This document shows, piece after piece, positions 1 to 10,549 of a DNA stretch of 64,000 nt. The position numbers were made by a program, and so were the translations under genes. The notes beneath the pieces were generated by a model. The model made no database searches. It was not told the origin of the DNA and worked only from the letters and a program-made list of their open reading frames with translations. The stretch lies in NCBI GenBank assembly GCA_030323885.1, contig CM059186.1:149146407-149210406 (forward strand), read 5' to 3'. Within the stretch, counting starts at the first letter, position 1. The number at the start of each line of letters is the position of its first letter. The DNA comes from Branchipolynoe longqiensis (lineage: Eukaryota > Annelida > Polychaeta > Phyllodocida > Polynoidae).

Positions 1-327
1 GCAAATCATTTGAATAACTTAGTATTACGACACGGTCTATAGGTTTTATTGTATGTAGTCCTAACATGTCTATGTTCAGCTCATTTGTATACATACCAGC
101 CTATGTATATAGGAATATAGTGCAGAATACTCTTTTTTTTTGTGTTTAACCACAAATAATGACAAAACTACCACGATATAGTATATTAAATTTCATTTAA
201 TGGAGAAAGGAAAAATAAATTACTTTCATCACAGAACAGGAAAATTTTCCTGTGCGATATGGCATATCGGGTAATTCAACGAATTAAACACACTCTAACG
301 TGATAGAAAAATGAAAACGGACACTCC
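1..327. other. AT-rich intergenic DNA, nothing recognised
   Basis: No open frame, repeat or RNA-like structure that I can support. Confidence 0.5.
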
Positions 328-1651
328 AGGGGCCGTATGCATGAAGAAGCTTTTATCGGCTCCGGTGTTAAGGGCTGCCCCCGGGGTAGCTAATGCCGGT
401 GTTGAAAAATGGGTCACGGGGTAGGTACGGTGCCAAAGTGTGGTGGCGTTAGCTAACATATCAGTTATTTATAGATTTGGGGTATCCCTCGGAGCCTGTT
501 CCCGACGAGCACCGCTATTTGCCAATATCGCCGCTGGCCTTCATATCGCTTCGATTTTTGGTTTAATTTGACCAAATTTCGGTGGTGGCGTTAACATCGC
601 TTTGTTTTTGTTTTTAATTTGACCAAATTTCACTTTTTATGTATGTTATTCTGCTAAATAAAATTGGTGAAAGTATGTCCGAAAACCAAGCGATATTAAC
701 CCCGCCGCCGCATCGGCGGCGATTTGTTTTGTTTACATTCAACAATATGAATATCGCTTTGATTTTCGGTATAATTTGACCAAATTTCACTTTTTGAGGA
801 TATCATTCTGTTAACATGATAGCATTGAATTAGGTATGTGCCAAAAAATTTCAAACCCCTTCAATAATTAAAAAAAAAAGGCACCACTGGAAAGAGCTTG
901 AAATGCCATTTAACATGACACCAAGATTATGGGAATAGGTGGAGTATTAAGGAAGTTATGGCCGTTTCCAACTCTGAAATTGGTCATTATTTTCTTACAT
1001 AAAATTAAGGTATAAGCACTAGATTTCTGTGACCGAAATTGGTGACCTTTAAGCCGACATCGAGAAGGCGAGTCGCGCGAGGCAGATAAACACAAATCAT
1101 ACCTGTTGCATGCCGCCTTGCGCCGATTCTGAGTGGCTAGTCACAATTTCCCCAAACTCAACACTATATAAGATTAATAATGGCTGCACCGTCCAATTAA
1201 CGTTTCTAAATTTTGAGATTGCTAAAAAAAAAGGGTGAATTTTCAGGTTGAAAATGAGTGAAACTTTTGAAGTTATTATTGGAATAGCAAAACTTAACCA
1301 AATTGAAATATTGTTAAACTAAGCTGTAAAGGGATTCCTATACTACATAATATACAAAAATCATGAAGATTGACCAAGGCAAACCAATTCTAGAGCCGTT
1401 TTTCTAGACCCCTACCAAAAAACGGTGCGATTGGCTGGATCAGTTTTGTTGTAAGAAAATATCCGCCGCGAGTCGCCGTTTGCACACATACCTAATTGAA
1501 TAGATTTGGGCCTAATCGGTACCTAACACCGCCCTTAAACCTCCTACGGAGTGGTGCTAGCCTACCCCCATCTTAAATTTGCGACGCTAAACTAGAAATC
1601 CCGCCCAAAACCAGTTTTGCCTCGCTAACACCGCCCTATGCATACTGGCCT
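328..1651. repeat. Possible TIR-bounded element containing a dispersed AT-rich core repeat
   Basis: The left edge (328, AGGGGCCGTATGCAT) and the reverse complement of the right edge (ending 1651, AGGCCAGTATGCAT) are similar, so this may be a 1.3-kb inverted-repeat element; the ends are imperfect and no target duplication is evident. Inside, 540-820 holds inverted copies of a dispersed core (ATATCGCTT...AATTTGACCAAATTTCA) that recurs near 23.4-23.8, 42.0, 42.5 and 56.1 kb, each time beside a CGATATTAACG-type motif. No coding capacity. Confidence 0.3.
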
Positions 1652-2931
1652 AGGTTGGCACACTTGATATCTATCGACGTTAACATTGACACCAAACCAT
1701 AGCCTGTGTGCATCAGGAGATATTACTTACCATATAATACACCAAAGTATTTGGACTAATGCGCATGATTTTAATATTGGTGTAGATCTTTATAAATGCC
1801 AATGGAGCCTCGCGAAGAAAACTAGATAAAGTCCAGTGATTTCTGTGGTGTGCATTAATTCTACATAAGGGCTTACTGTTATTATATATCAGCTTAAACC
1901 CGACATGCATTAATTAGGATGAATCTCTTGAGACACTAGGAGAATAAAGTGAACACAACTAAAACAAACAATAAACATGAATGATGAAAAGACCGCCAGC
2001 CTTGCCTGCGGCTACACTAAACTAGCTGTACAATTACTCATACTAGTCATAGCTTACTCTGGGTTCAAGCAGACAGGAGTTGCAAGAGGTACCGAGGTGT
2101 TGGAATTGTGTATAAGTATCTTATTGGTGGCTTTATATACACCAAAGTCGTCTGTATATCACTTTATCTGGAATAAAGTTGCTGTGCTTTATTTTATAAG
2201 TGTCACTGTCACACGTCAATCGCATAATCAACGCGAGGGACTCCTCCTAACGTTACTGTATCCTAGTCAAAGGGTATCTATCCGAACATGCCAGAATTAG
2301 CTCATAGTGCCAACTAGTAGTTCCAAAAACGACATTAATTATTAGAACAATAATCTCTGAATGAGCCTCACAAAATTGTCTTGTCATTCAAACTGGAAAT
2401 GGCGGTCGACCCGTGTCGGCCATGCACACTGCGTTTGGTTATTTTGACAAGTTGTGCGAGGATTTGTGTTTAGTGGGCATCAGCTTTCTGGGCGTACTGA
2501 CCTTTGGGCGTTAATTCAAGTGAGTCATATTCCATCAAGTATCGTTTAAGAATGTGTAAGACCAGAGCAGAGTTATGGAAATTATAGTACAAAACGAGAC
2601 AGTCACTCACCGAGCATGATGGCCGCCATGTTGAATATGACTTGAGTGCCCGTATGAGCCTCGATTTCAAAGTAGGTCAATACCGCATCCGATGACCTAG
2701 TTGGCCCGTCGCACCATCTTTAATAACGCCACATATTCCCGCTGTACCATCAACAACAAAAGCCGTTAAAAAATATTTTAGAAAAACATTGGATGTGCTT
2801 GTTTATTTTCCAGGAAGGCGACCATTTTTTAAACTAAAAAGGACAGATCGAGATATTCAATGATCCACAATAAATTCAAGTTAAATTTATGGTGCGTGTT
2901 TTTTCACTGGCTATTTCTAGGTGCGACATAC
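1652..2931. other. Intergenic DNA without a supported gene
   Basis: Short open frames occur (for example 1977-2300, 107 codons), but none has recognisable domain content, codon bias or splice context. I see no RNA gene or repeat here. Confidence 0.45.
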
Positions 2932-3130
2932 CAAAGACCCTATAATACTATATATATACAAGACATACTCTACAGAGGGATGTCTACTCGCAATTCCAAT
3001 GAATGCGATGACGGGTATTACATATATTATATGTATAAATGTATATATGAATGTGAAAGATGTGTGATGATGGCGATGCTGATGATGATGGGTATTTGTT
3101 CATAGCAATTTCATATTGATGTGTATTCAT
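2932..3130 (+). mobile_element. Partial copy of a hAT-like MITE
   Basis: It begins CAAAGACCCTATAATACT, the terminal sequence of the complete copy at 8934-9315, and shares the same interior (TATATGAATGTGAAAGATGTG, GATGATGATG run, TTCATAGCAATTTCATATTG). The right end is missing, so it is truncated. No coding capacity. Confidence 0.65.
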
Positions 3131-4633
3131 ACTTACTAGATGACGGCAGAGAGGCTCCCCCTTTTACCCACCAGGTGACACTGCAGTATGCGGGTTGCCA
3201 CCACTGTCTTGTGCACGCGTGCTTTTTAGGTAAGGGCGGGAGGGTGCAGAAACACAGCTGCAGAGGTATATTGGTATATTACCCACACGAAAGAGAGAAG
3301 TTTTTGGATCTCATTGTGTTTGTAGAATAAAATGCCTAATTATGCGTTCAAAGCTGAAAAAAACTTGCTATCCAGACCGCACTTCGTCCACATCTTTCTC
3401 TATCTCCTCTCCGCCGGCCATGCTCCTCCTCGATATGTCTGAAAAGAGTTCCAGGAGGGGGAGCCCGCCGGCATTTCACTTTCTACTCTTACTCTGTCCG
3501 TGTCTATGGCTCGCTGGTTGGTCATCATAGGGCATATAGACACGGTCCTTTGACTCAACTCTCCTCATTTCTCTTTCCTAGACTCTACCTTTCTATTTAT
3601 CCCAGGCATACTTCTCCCCCTGACCAGGGGAGTTGTGTTCTTGGGTGGGGCCCTTTACCTTTACACTTCTCTCATCTTGTTCTCGTCGCTGGAACCACCA
3701 CTGAACCCATCTTTACCCGTCCTTCCTCGAAACCCCTGCTGCTGTCTGCTGGATACAAGTGCTCAACTACCGCCGGACCAAAGAGATTCTGTGCCGCACC
3801 AATGCTTCGCCGTTACAACATTGTAAACATGTCCCCAGCTTCTACAACCGCCCCTATTGAAGATTAATCTTCAAGCCAAAGATTGGGCCGATTTATCGGA
3901 GCCTCTCTATAATGTTGCAGTTCTGCAATCGGTAACCGTCGTAAGGTTACAAACTACCCCAAGCAAGCAAGCAAGCGTTCAAAGCTAGTTACCATTTTGC
4001 TTTAGCATGTTGCGTATTTAAATCGTAGTTACGATACCAGCTCAGTAGCTAAATAGTTGTTCCTCTTCCGATTGTGTATTTATGTCAGTACCAAGTTAAA
4101 TAACCTTTCCGCACATCTATATAATGCATACTAGTAAATTTGGTTATGTACTTATCATGTACACAATCCGGCAACATATCAAACTATAAACACCGGACAA
4201 GATAAATACGAACGCTATCGGGGGTTTTTGCTCCCATTTATTTATTTGCTTACACCGAATGGCCAAGAATGTAGGCTGCTGATATAAACTAGTGGGTGGT
4301 TCTGCCCAAAGTTACCAACGCCTGTAAAGTACAAGGACATTTTAAATCAAAATTGAAAAGAAAAAAAAGGGGGGGGGGGGGAAAGTTCAATGCATGCATG
4401 ACCAAAACTGCGAGGGAAAAGGTATGTGATTGTCATTTGCACTGTGTCAGACCATTAGATGGTGTACATTTTTTACCTACTATTCATTAGTCTGGAGTCA
4501 TTTTGATGAAAAATAGCTAACTTAATTAGGATCAATTTGAACTGAAAGAATCCAAAATAATTACGGAAAGCTTGCCTAAACTCCTGTTGCCTGTAGTTAT
4601 GACCCAAACTCCCATCTCAGGAGAGCTAACTAG
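3131..4633. other. Intergenic DNA without a supported gene
   Basis: Contains a CT-rich stretch (3360-3760) that gives overlapping short open frames of low complexity, a (CAAG)n patch near 3961 and a G-run near 4370. None resembles a gene. Confidence 0.4.
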
Positions 4634-5207
4634 AGCCGTGTTCACACGGGCAAAATCTAAAGCGATTCAGCCAAGGCGAATACTACGAATCGAATTAGCG
4701 GACCGTTCACACGGGCGGTACTTGGGGCCGGAAATCGATATTTGCGCATGAGCAAGTCCAGCCTGACCAGCGCCAGTTTTCGCTTAGGCGACGTCACCAC
4801 GAGAGAGTGAGTTCGACCTAGATATGTATGTACTGAATCATATTGGTTTGGAACGGTCAAAACTTCTGCTGGGCAGTGAAACCCTAAAAATAAATGATGA
4901 AAAAAATATATGTGCACCTCTAGCAGGTTCATAGAGCAAATTTACCGGAAAGTCAACACACTCAGGTCTCGACTGTCACGTCCTTAATCCGCCTCACGTA
5001 AGTCGGTTGCATTCACACATGCAAAATAAATCGACTCACAGAAATCGACTCACGTAAACTACCTCGACAGGTGGTTTACAGTATCCAGATCACAGGAATC
5101 GATTCAGCCCTAATTCGACTCACCCGCCCGTTCACACGAGAAATGTAAGCCGAACTAGGCAAGTCGATTTCTACGAATCGATTTACATTGCCCGTGTGAA
5201 CACGGCT
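4634..5207. mobile_element. Foldback MITE, family 'CCGTGT-ACACGG'
   Basis: The ends are perfect inverted repeats (AGCCGTGTTCACACGGGCAA), flanked by TAG on both sides (4631-4633 and 5208-5210), a likely 3-bp target duplication. Each tip is itself a small palindrome (CCGTGT-TC-ACACGG). The arms hold several short subrepeats of the type AATCGATTT. A close relative lies at 44400-44956 with the same interior, and a larger one with similar ends at 41635-42791. Non-coding; the mobilising transposase is unknown. Confidence 0.75.
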
Positions 5208-5319
5208 TAGGACCATAGCTAGGCATCTTTATTTTCGGTTGTGGACATTCTTGGAATGGATGCATTAGTGCCAAAGACTCGTGGCATGAGGGTTTAAACA
5301 ACTATACTTTAATGAAAGG

Positions 5320-5430
5320 TTAAAGTTGCATGGTCCGATGAAACTTTCTTTTTTTTCAAAACCAAAACATTGACCTACATTTAATTCTATATACTTATCC
5401 AACTCAGATACTGGTGCATTATTGAAGAGA
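5320..5430 (+). mobile_element. Left-end fragment of the TTAA-flanked MITE
   Basis: Starts TTAAAGTTGCATGGTCCGATG and continues with the family interior (AAAACCAAAACA, TACTGGTGCATTATT). Only about 110 bp is retained. See 45947-46283 for the full-length relative. Confidence 0.6.
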
Positions 5431-5805
5431 CGGCCTGGTCTTCCAGTGGGGAAGTATTATTTATTATAAAGCCAGACACGGTGGGCAAATGCATGCCATA
5501 TTTAGTATTGCTTTGGATTTACTTAGATTGGTTGGATGGTATGGAAATGGATTCAGAGCAGGCATGATTGCCTTCCCCTATATGAGGCCTAGAATGCTCC
5601 CCCCCCCCCCCTCCCCCCTCTTAGGAAATTTTGAAATCTAGTCATAGAGGCTCTGAAATGGCATTTCCAGCCATGCCAGTGAGGTTACATATTGTGTTTT
5701 TGTTTGTTTTGGGGGTTGGGGTGCAACGTCAACTCCATCTCCACTAACTACAGCCTTGCATGATATTTAGGAGGGTGAGCGTAATGAGGTCACAAGATTG
5801 ATCTA

Positions 5806-5983
5806 CAGTAAAACCTCTCTAACCAACCACCTCCACAGATCAACCACTCCCCTATATCGATCGCTTTATTTGGGTCCAAACAATACGTTTGTAACCATAT
5901 TCTAACTCCCTAACCTGACCCCCTCCCTAAATGAACCACTTAAAATAGGTCCAAAGGTCGGTCGATTTAGGGAGGTTTTACTG
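5806..5983. mobile_element. Tc1/mariner-pogo type MITE
   Basis: 178 bp with inverted ends CAGTAAAACCTCTCTAA and AGGGAGGTTTTACTG, flanked by TA dinucleotides (5804-5805, 5984-5985). Termini starting CAGTAAAACCTC with TA target sites are typical of pogo/Tigger-derived MITEs (family knowledge). Non-coding. Confidence 0.8.
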
Positions 5984-6239
5984 TAATTGGTTAGGTTTTT
6001 GATTGATTGATTGGTGGTTGCTTTACACCGTGTTGGCAGCATAAGCCATATTCATGGCGAGAAATGTTTGTTTTTTGTTCAAACCATCGCTTTTACATGT
6101 AAAAGCAGACAATCAATTATGTGCTAATAGACACTCATTAAATTAGATAGCTCACAATCATATATTTGTGGTCAAGGGAAACAAATTCCCATAGAAAAAT
6201 AAAAGTTTTATTAATAATTGATAGAATCTATTTAGTAAA

Positions 6240-7393
6240 CTATATGAGGTGGTAGAGTCCAGCTGCCCTCAAAAAGGCTAAAATGTTTTCCTGTTTTACC
6301 TTAGTAAAAAGGTCATGCATAGTGTCTGCAGTGTAGAACTGTTGGCGCAGGGCCAAAAAATCAATGCAACTTAGTCAAATGTGTTTGAGTGTCAGCGGGG
6401 ACTGACACCCAATACATTCAGGGGGAGGTTCCCCCTTGAGCAGAAAAGAATGTGTAAGCCACGAGTGGCCAATACGGCAGTGGCTAAGGACCACTTGGTC
6501 CCGCCGACCTCCCGCATGAGTCTGTCGTGGTTTTCCCACAGATGGTTCAATTTCTTTAAGTTTATTAATGTTTTCATCCCACTCATGTTGCCATTTGGAT
6601 TTTATGTGGGTGGCTATTAGTGGTTTCAGATCAGAGTGAGGGATCAGACACGGTTCAAGATGACAGTTCAGGGCCTTCTTCACAGCCCGATCAGCTCGTT
6701 CGTTTCCTTGTATGCCGGCATGGCCAGGCACCCAGCACAGGTGGATGTCATACCCATCCGTTGTCAGTTGGTTCATTTTATAAATGACCGTTGCTAGAAT
6801 AGGGTGATTCGTTTTCAGTCCAGCAACAGCCAGGAGGCAAGAGAACGAATCACTGTATATAAAATAGTTAGTGTGGTTGGATACCTCGATACACTCCAAA
6901 GCGAGAAGGAGTGCTCGGGCTTCTGCAGTGAAAATCGAGCTCTGATCGGGCAAGCGTACGCAAAAATTTTCCCGTCGGCAGACTGCCCCAGCAGCTACCC
7001 GGCTTTGGTCTTTCGAACCATCAGTGTATATGGAGAGGTGGTTTGCAAACTGGCCTTGAATCTGTGCATGCAGTCCTTGGTACTCGATTGGATGTGTCCC
7101 AGACTTCCTCAGTTCCGCGAGTCGGAGGATAACCGATTGCTTCCTCAACGACCACGGGGGATGTTTTGGGACTTTGGCATCCTCCAACACATCCAAATCT
7201 ACGCCCAAGGCCTCCAAATTAGGTTTCATTTGGAGCCTCAGTGGCCGGATGTAATTCGGCCTGGCTTCATACCTGGATTCGTCATGTTGCTCGAATAGAC
7301 AATTGTGTGCAGGATTCAATGCATTAGTTTTTATCTTGACTACATATTGCATGGCCAGTTTGATTCTCCTGTTGTTAAGTGATGGTTCATTGC
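6240..7393 (-). pseudogene. I-type LINE ORF2 3' end: RNase H and Cys/His tail
   Basis: Minus-strand 3' portion of a non-LTR retrotransposon polyprotein. RNase H removes the RNA strand of the cDNA hybrid during retrotransposition. Counting from an apparent Met at 7406, the catalytic acidic residues are present: YTDGS (D129), TAEARAL (E162), YSDSFS (D186) and GNERAD (D239). A Cys/His tail follows (HCRIGHSWLTH, CIGC). An in-frame TGA at 6375-6377 interrupts the tail; the same frame then continues to a TAG at 6240-6242. Endonuclease and reverse transcriptase are absent: the element is 5'-truncated near 7393, where the protein abruptly changes to sequence from another repeat. Tandem ATTG units near 6000-6015 may mark its 3' tail. 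RNase H downstream of RT points to the I/Nimb/Jockey-like groups. Confidence 0.8.
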
Positions 7394-7516
7394 TTTTCCA
7401 TTGCAAATGGCCGCTGCCTATGGAGTGGCCATTTTCGAAACAACAAACTGCTTTTGCCGTTCAGACTAGCATGACATCACGGCCATCTCCGAGGCGCCTC
7501 CGAGACGGAGCCTGAA
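7394..7516. repeat. Repeat fragment shared with 55856-55935
   Basis: On the minus strand this reads CTAGTCTGAACGGCAAAAGC...GCGGCCATTTGCAATGG, about 85% like 55856-55935 by eye. It abuts the LINE truncation point, so the LINE integrated in or next to this repeat. It also contains the palindrome GAGGCGCCTC. Confidence 0.55.
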
Positions 7517-8590
7517 CGCGGCCCTGGTGTGAGATTCTCTGGGCCGCTTACCTTTTTTGTTTTTTGTTTTGTTGGTAAATATTTTATTCATCTGAACACA
7601 TTTTGTCAGCACCGAGGCACATGTCTTCCAGCTGTTGAAGCGATCACATTTGGTTTGTACATGGTGATGGGGAAGTGGAATGTGCTGTATTGTGTGCAGC
7701 ACACCCCATTCTGAACATTGAAAGTTGGGGAGCAGACTATGCTGTATAGTGTACATCATAGTGTACTCAATCGGTTTTTAATTTCAATTTGGCCTTGAAT
7801 GAGTCTTAGCAACAAATGGTATAAATTTGATATCGCATGAGGGGGAGGTTTTTAATGGTGCCACTGTATAGCGTGCAGTCTACTGAGACTTTAACCCTAA
7901 CAGTAACCTTAACCATAACAAGTTAGTTAAATAGACAGGTCAAGTCAGGTCAGGTCTACGATCCATCTGTGGTACGTAGGGGTAATAGTCTCAGGTGGGC
8001 CTGATAGACTATGGATACTGTTGTAGACTATACTGTGGATACTGGTGTAGACTGTACTCTATAATAACATCTATTTAATAGGCTAACTATGTACAAACAA
8101 GGCTATGTGGTGGTTTTATGGCTACTTATTCAAAAGCTCGAGCAAACTAACTTTAGTCGGTTTAACTCTTGGTTACTCTGGTGGGACTGCTTTTAAAGTT
8201 TATAATACATAGAGAATGCATTACAATGAATTAAAGAGGAAAGTTCAATTTGTTAAGATTTTATATGGGACTTGAATTTTAAAACATCTTTTATTAGTTG
8301 TAAAGTTGATTTCGGGAAAATGTCGATAATATTTTGTATTATGACTTACATTGACAGCAAATAAAATTAATTTCAGAATACTCGCGGTTTTAAATATTTA
8401 GCAAATGTTTAAATGCTTGTTTCCTAAATTTATGTGTTGTAATTTCGATCTTTTGCTAAAATTGCAGTCACAATATTTATGTTTGGAGAGAAGTCTTAGT
8501 GTAAATCTCACGACTTTACTGATAAGAAGCCACCATAAAAATGAAAATATTTCAAATCTTTAATTTTTGTTTGTTTCATGCATTCACCTT
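7517..8590. other. Intergenic DNA without a supported gene
   Basis: No convincing coding frame. Short direct repeats occur around 7940-8060 (GGTCAAGTCAGGTCAGGTC, and alternating TGTAGACT/ACTGTGGATACTG). Confidence 0.4.
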
Positions 8591-8660
8591 TATTATTATT
8601 ATTATTATTATTATTATCTTATTAATTCGATCGCTCTCTCGCTCTCTCTCTCTCTCTCTA
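8591..8660. repeat. (TTA)n and (TC)n microsatellites
   Basis: A run of TTA triplets (about 8591-8617) is followed after a short spacer by a TC-dinucleotide run (about 8633-8659). Confidence 0.9.
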
Positions 8661-8933
8661 TAATATAATTCGAGCCGTTATTCCGGTAGTATGATTCATT
8701 TACCACTCGCAGGTGGTGCCCGCACAGGGAAACAGATAACTAGAGACCACTACATAATGCAGGGGCCACCTTGGGATTTTCACGTGATACGCAGATGGAA
8801 TTAAGCGTTATTGGAATAAAACACTATACAAATCGTAATCGGATGTTGTACACAGCTGCATACCTGCGTATGTGGAAGCTAGGCCCCTGATATATATAGG
8901 TGGTTAGTGTCGGCAAGCTAACCGAGAGGAACT

Positions 8934-9315
8934 AAAGACCTTATAATACTAAGATGGCTCACCGGGCCTGTACTGTGTAATCAAAATGATCAAACCCACC
9001 ACTTGGTGTGCTGGCTGTTCTATTGGTTAAACAGTTGCTATATTATATGTATAAATGTATATATGAATGTGAAAGATGTGTGATGATGTCGATAATGATG
9101 ATGATGCTGATGATGATGTGTATTTGTTCATAGCAATTTCATATTGATGTATATTCATACTTACCTATCTTATGTATAATATAATTGTATGTGTTTACAT
9201 GTGAAACACCAACCAGCAGCTGGGCTGATCAAACCCACCACAAGGTGGCACTGAGAAATTTACATTACCATGGGAGAGATAGGGAGTCAGCCATCTTAGT
9301 ATTATAGGGTCTTTG
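8934..9315. mobile_element. hAT-like MITE with 8-bp target duplication
   Basis: Inverted ends AAAGACCTTATAATACTAAG (left) and the complement of CTTAGTATTATAGGGTCTTTG (right) are flanked by GAGGAACT on both sides (8926-8933 and 9316-9323). An 8-bp duplication with CA-starting termini fits the hAT superfamily; the left end lacks its first C. The interior carries a GATGATGATG microsatellite. A partial copy lies at 2932-3130. Non-coding. Confidence 0.8.
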
Positions 9316-9536
9316 GAGGAACTGAGGGGGGAGGTGTATCTTGTTTTTATTCACATAATATATTATAGTGTGTGTGTGCGAGCGCGCGCGCATCGGACAG
9401 CACATCACACTCCACTCCCTCTAACATGGTTAAATCCAATTCAATCTACTACACATGTAAATATAACAAATGCTAATAGAAAGAAGTTTCCCAGGGGTGT
9501 GAATTGTGTTTGTTTTATTGTATGCCTTCACCTATA

Positions 9537-9710
9537 GAATGTCTCTTGAGAACAACACTCGCGTCTCGCTCCGTACCCAGCGAAGAGAAGTGCCCTACCT
9601 GCCGAAGGAGCTGTCGCACCCGGAGGAAGGCGCCTAGTGAACGACGACACCTGGCGGCAGCACATGAATGACAGCAGGCAGATCGAGGACGACCTCAACC
9701 TCAGGAAGGT
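9537..9710 (+). pseudogene. Candidate host exon, frame broken
   Basis: GC-rich island in AT-rich DNA, bounded by a good 3' splice-like tract (TTGTATGCCTTCACCTATAG, ending 9536) and a strong 5' splice site (AAG|GTAAGT at 9711). One frame begins MSLENNTRV and runs to a TAG at about 9635; the other half, ending in QIEDDLNLRK, is in a different frame, so an indel near 9633 separates two plausible coding parts. I do not recognise the protein. It could be a decayed exon, or a first exon with an assembly error; the splice signals could also be coincidental. The SINE at 9737 would lie in the following intron. Confidence 0.35.
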
Positions 9711-9736
9711 AAGTCCGTGCGTTTATGATTCTGGGA

Positions 9737-10076
9737 GGGAGCGGGACGTAGCTGAGGCAGTAGCGTGTCCACCTGTGAAGCTATCGGTCATCGAATCGAT
9801 CCTGCTCAGTGGATCCATTTGCAGTTTGGGCTATTTTCCGTTCCAGTCAGTGGTCCACAATTGCTTCATCAAAGGCTGTGGTATGTGATGTGCTGTCCGT
9901 GGGAAAGTGCATATAAAAGATTCCTTACTGCTTATTGGAAAGAGGAGCCTATGTGCCGACAGTGGGTTTCCTTCTAAGAAATATGTCAGAATCACCATAT
10001 GTTTGACGTCTAATAGCCGATGATAAAAATCAATGTGCTCTAGAGGCGTCATTAAATAAAACAAGCTTTACTTTGC
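9737..10076 (+). mobile_element. tRNA-headed SINE (family I), full length
   Basis: The tRNA-like head carries A-box-like (TAGCTGAGGCAGTAG) and B-box-like (GGTCATCGAATCGATCC) Pol III promoter motifs. The body follows (CATCAAAGGCTGTGGTATG, GTGCATATAAAAGA, TATGTTTGACGTCTAATAG) and it ends in GCGTCATTAAATAAAACAAGC. It is flanked by near-perfect duplications TTTATGATTCTGGGA (9722-9736) and TTTATCATTCTGGGA (10077-10091), the mark of LINE-mediated insertion. I recall this body sequence from molluscan SINEs. A 5'-truncated copy lies at 34869-35058. Confidence 0.85.
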
Positions 10077-10230
10077 TTTATCATTCTGGGATGGCCAAAT
10101 GAGTTGAGCGTTCACTTTTCACCTGTCAGGTTGTGGGATTTGGACCCCCGGTTGAACCCTGGTTGAATAAAAGCAATGACGTAAAGATTTTCTATGTGGC
10201 ACTTGCTAGCCTAGCACTTGGTGTTACTAG

Positions 10231-10412
10231 TGTAGTGGTCTGCACTGACCTCTCAGGGAAGGAGCCACATAGACAGGTAGGCGTGGGTAGTGTGTTGATA
10301 TCAGGGAGCCTAGGAGGTGTAATGGTTAGCACACTGGCCCGGAATGCAAAGAGATGTGGGTTCGAGTCCTGCTCTAGGTGCAATATTTCCCATTTTCATC
10401 ACCCCCATGACA
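10231..10412 (+). repeat. 5' LTR of the miniature element
   Basis: TG...CA-bounded 182-bp repeat, collinear and gap-free with 10550-10731. Contains the tRNA-like segment at 10306-10381. Confidence 0.75.
10306..10381 (+). other. tRNA-like sequence inside the 5' LTR
   Basis: 76 nt with an A box (GGTGTAATGGTTAGCACAC) and B box (GGGTTCGAGTCC). The T-arm GTGGG-TTCGAGT-CCTGC pairs with wobbles. The D-arm resembles tRNA-Gln/Glu genes (GGTGTAATGGTTAGCAC). The anticodon stem is poor, so it is a derived Pol III promoter module rather than a working tRNA gene. Confidence 0.65.
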
Positions 10413-10430
10413 CTGGTGCTGTGACCAGGA
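10413..10430 (+). promoter_or_regulatory. Putative primer binding site of the miniature element
   Basis: TGG one base after the LTR (TGGTGCTGTGACCAGG) could pair with the 3'-CCA end of a tRNA primer. Which tRNA was not determined. Confidence 0.55.
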
Positions 10431-10536
10431 TCCTGTACAAGCTATGTACTGTATAGTTGTTGAACCTTCCCTGTGTATGTAAGTGTGTTGCATTGCCTGT
10501 ATGTATGTAATTGTAAGCGTTAAAAGACTTACAATT

Positions 10537-10549
10537 CCAGGGGGATGAG
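10537..10549 (+). promoter_or_regulatory. Putative polypurine tract of the miniature element
   Basis: CCAGGGGGATGAG lies immediately upstream of the 3' LTR, the position where plus-strand synthesis is primed in LTR elements. Confidence 0.55.

Noticed and set aside
1977..2300. 107-codon open frame as a possible small membrane protein
   Set aside because: No domain, no splice or promoter context, ordinary for AT-rich random DNA.
3342..3867. Pro/Ser/Leu-rich open frames as a secreted protein
   Set aside because: CT-rich composition explains them; three overlapping frames are equally open.
7891..7920. Telomere-like CCCTAA sequence
   Set aside because: Only one or two degenerate units (ACCCTAACAGTAACC); not an interstitial telomere array.
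10306..10381. Genuine tRNA gene
   Set aside because: The anticodon stem does not pair and the same sequence sits at the same place in both LTRs; it is a promoter-like remnant.
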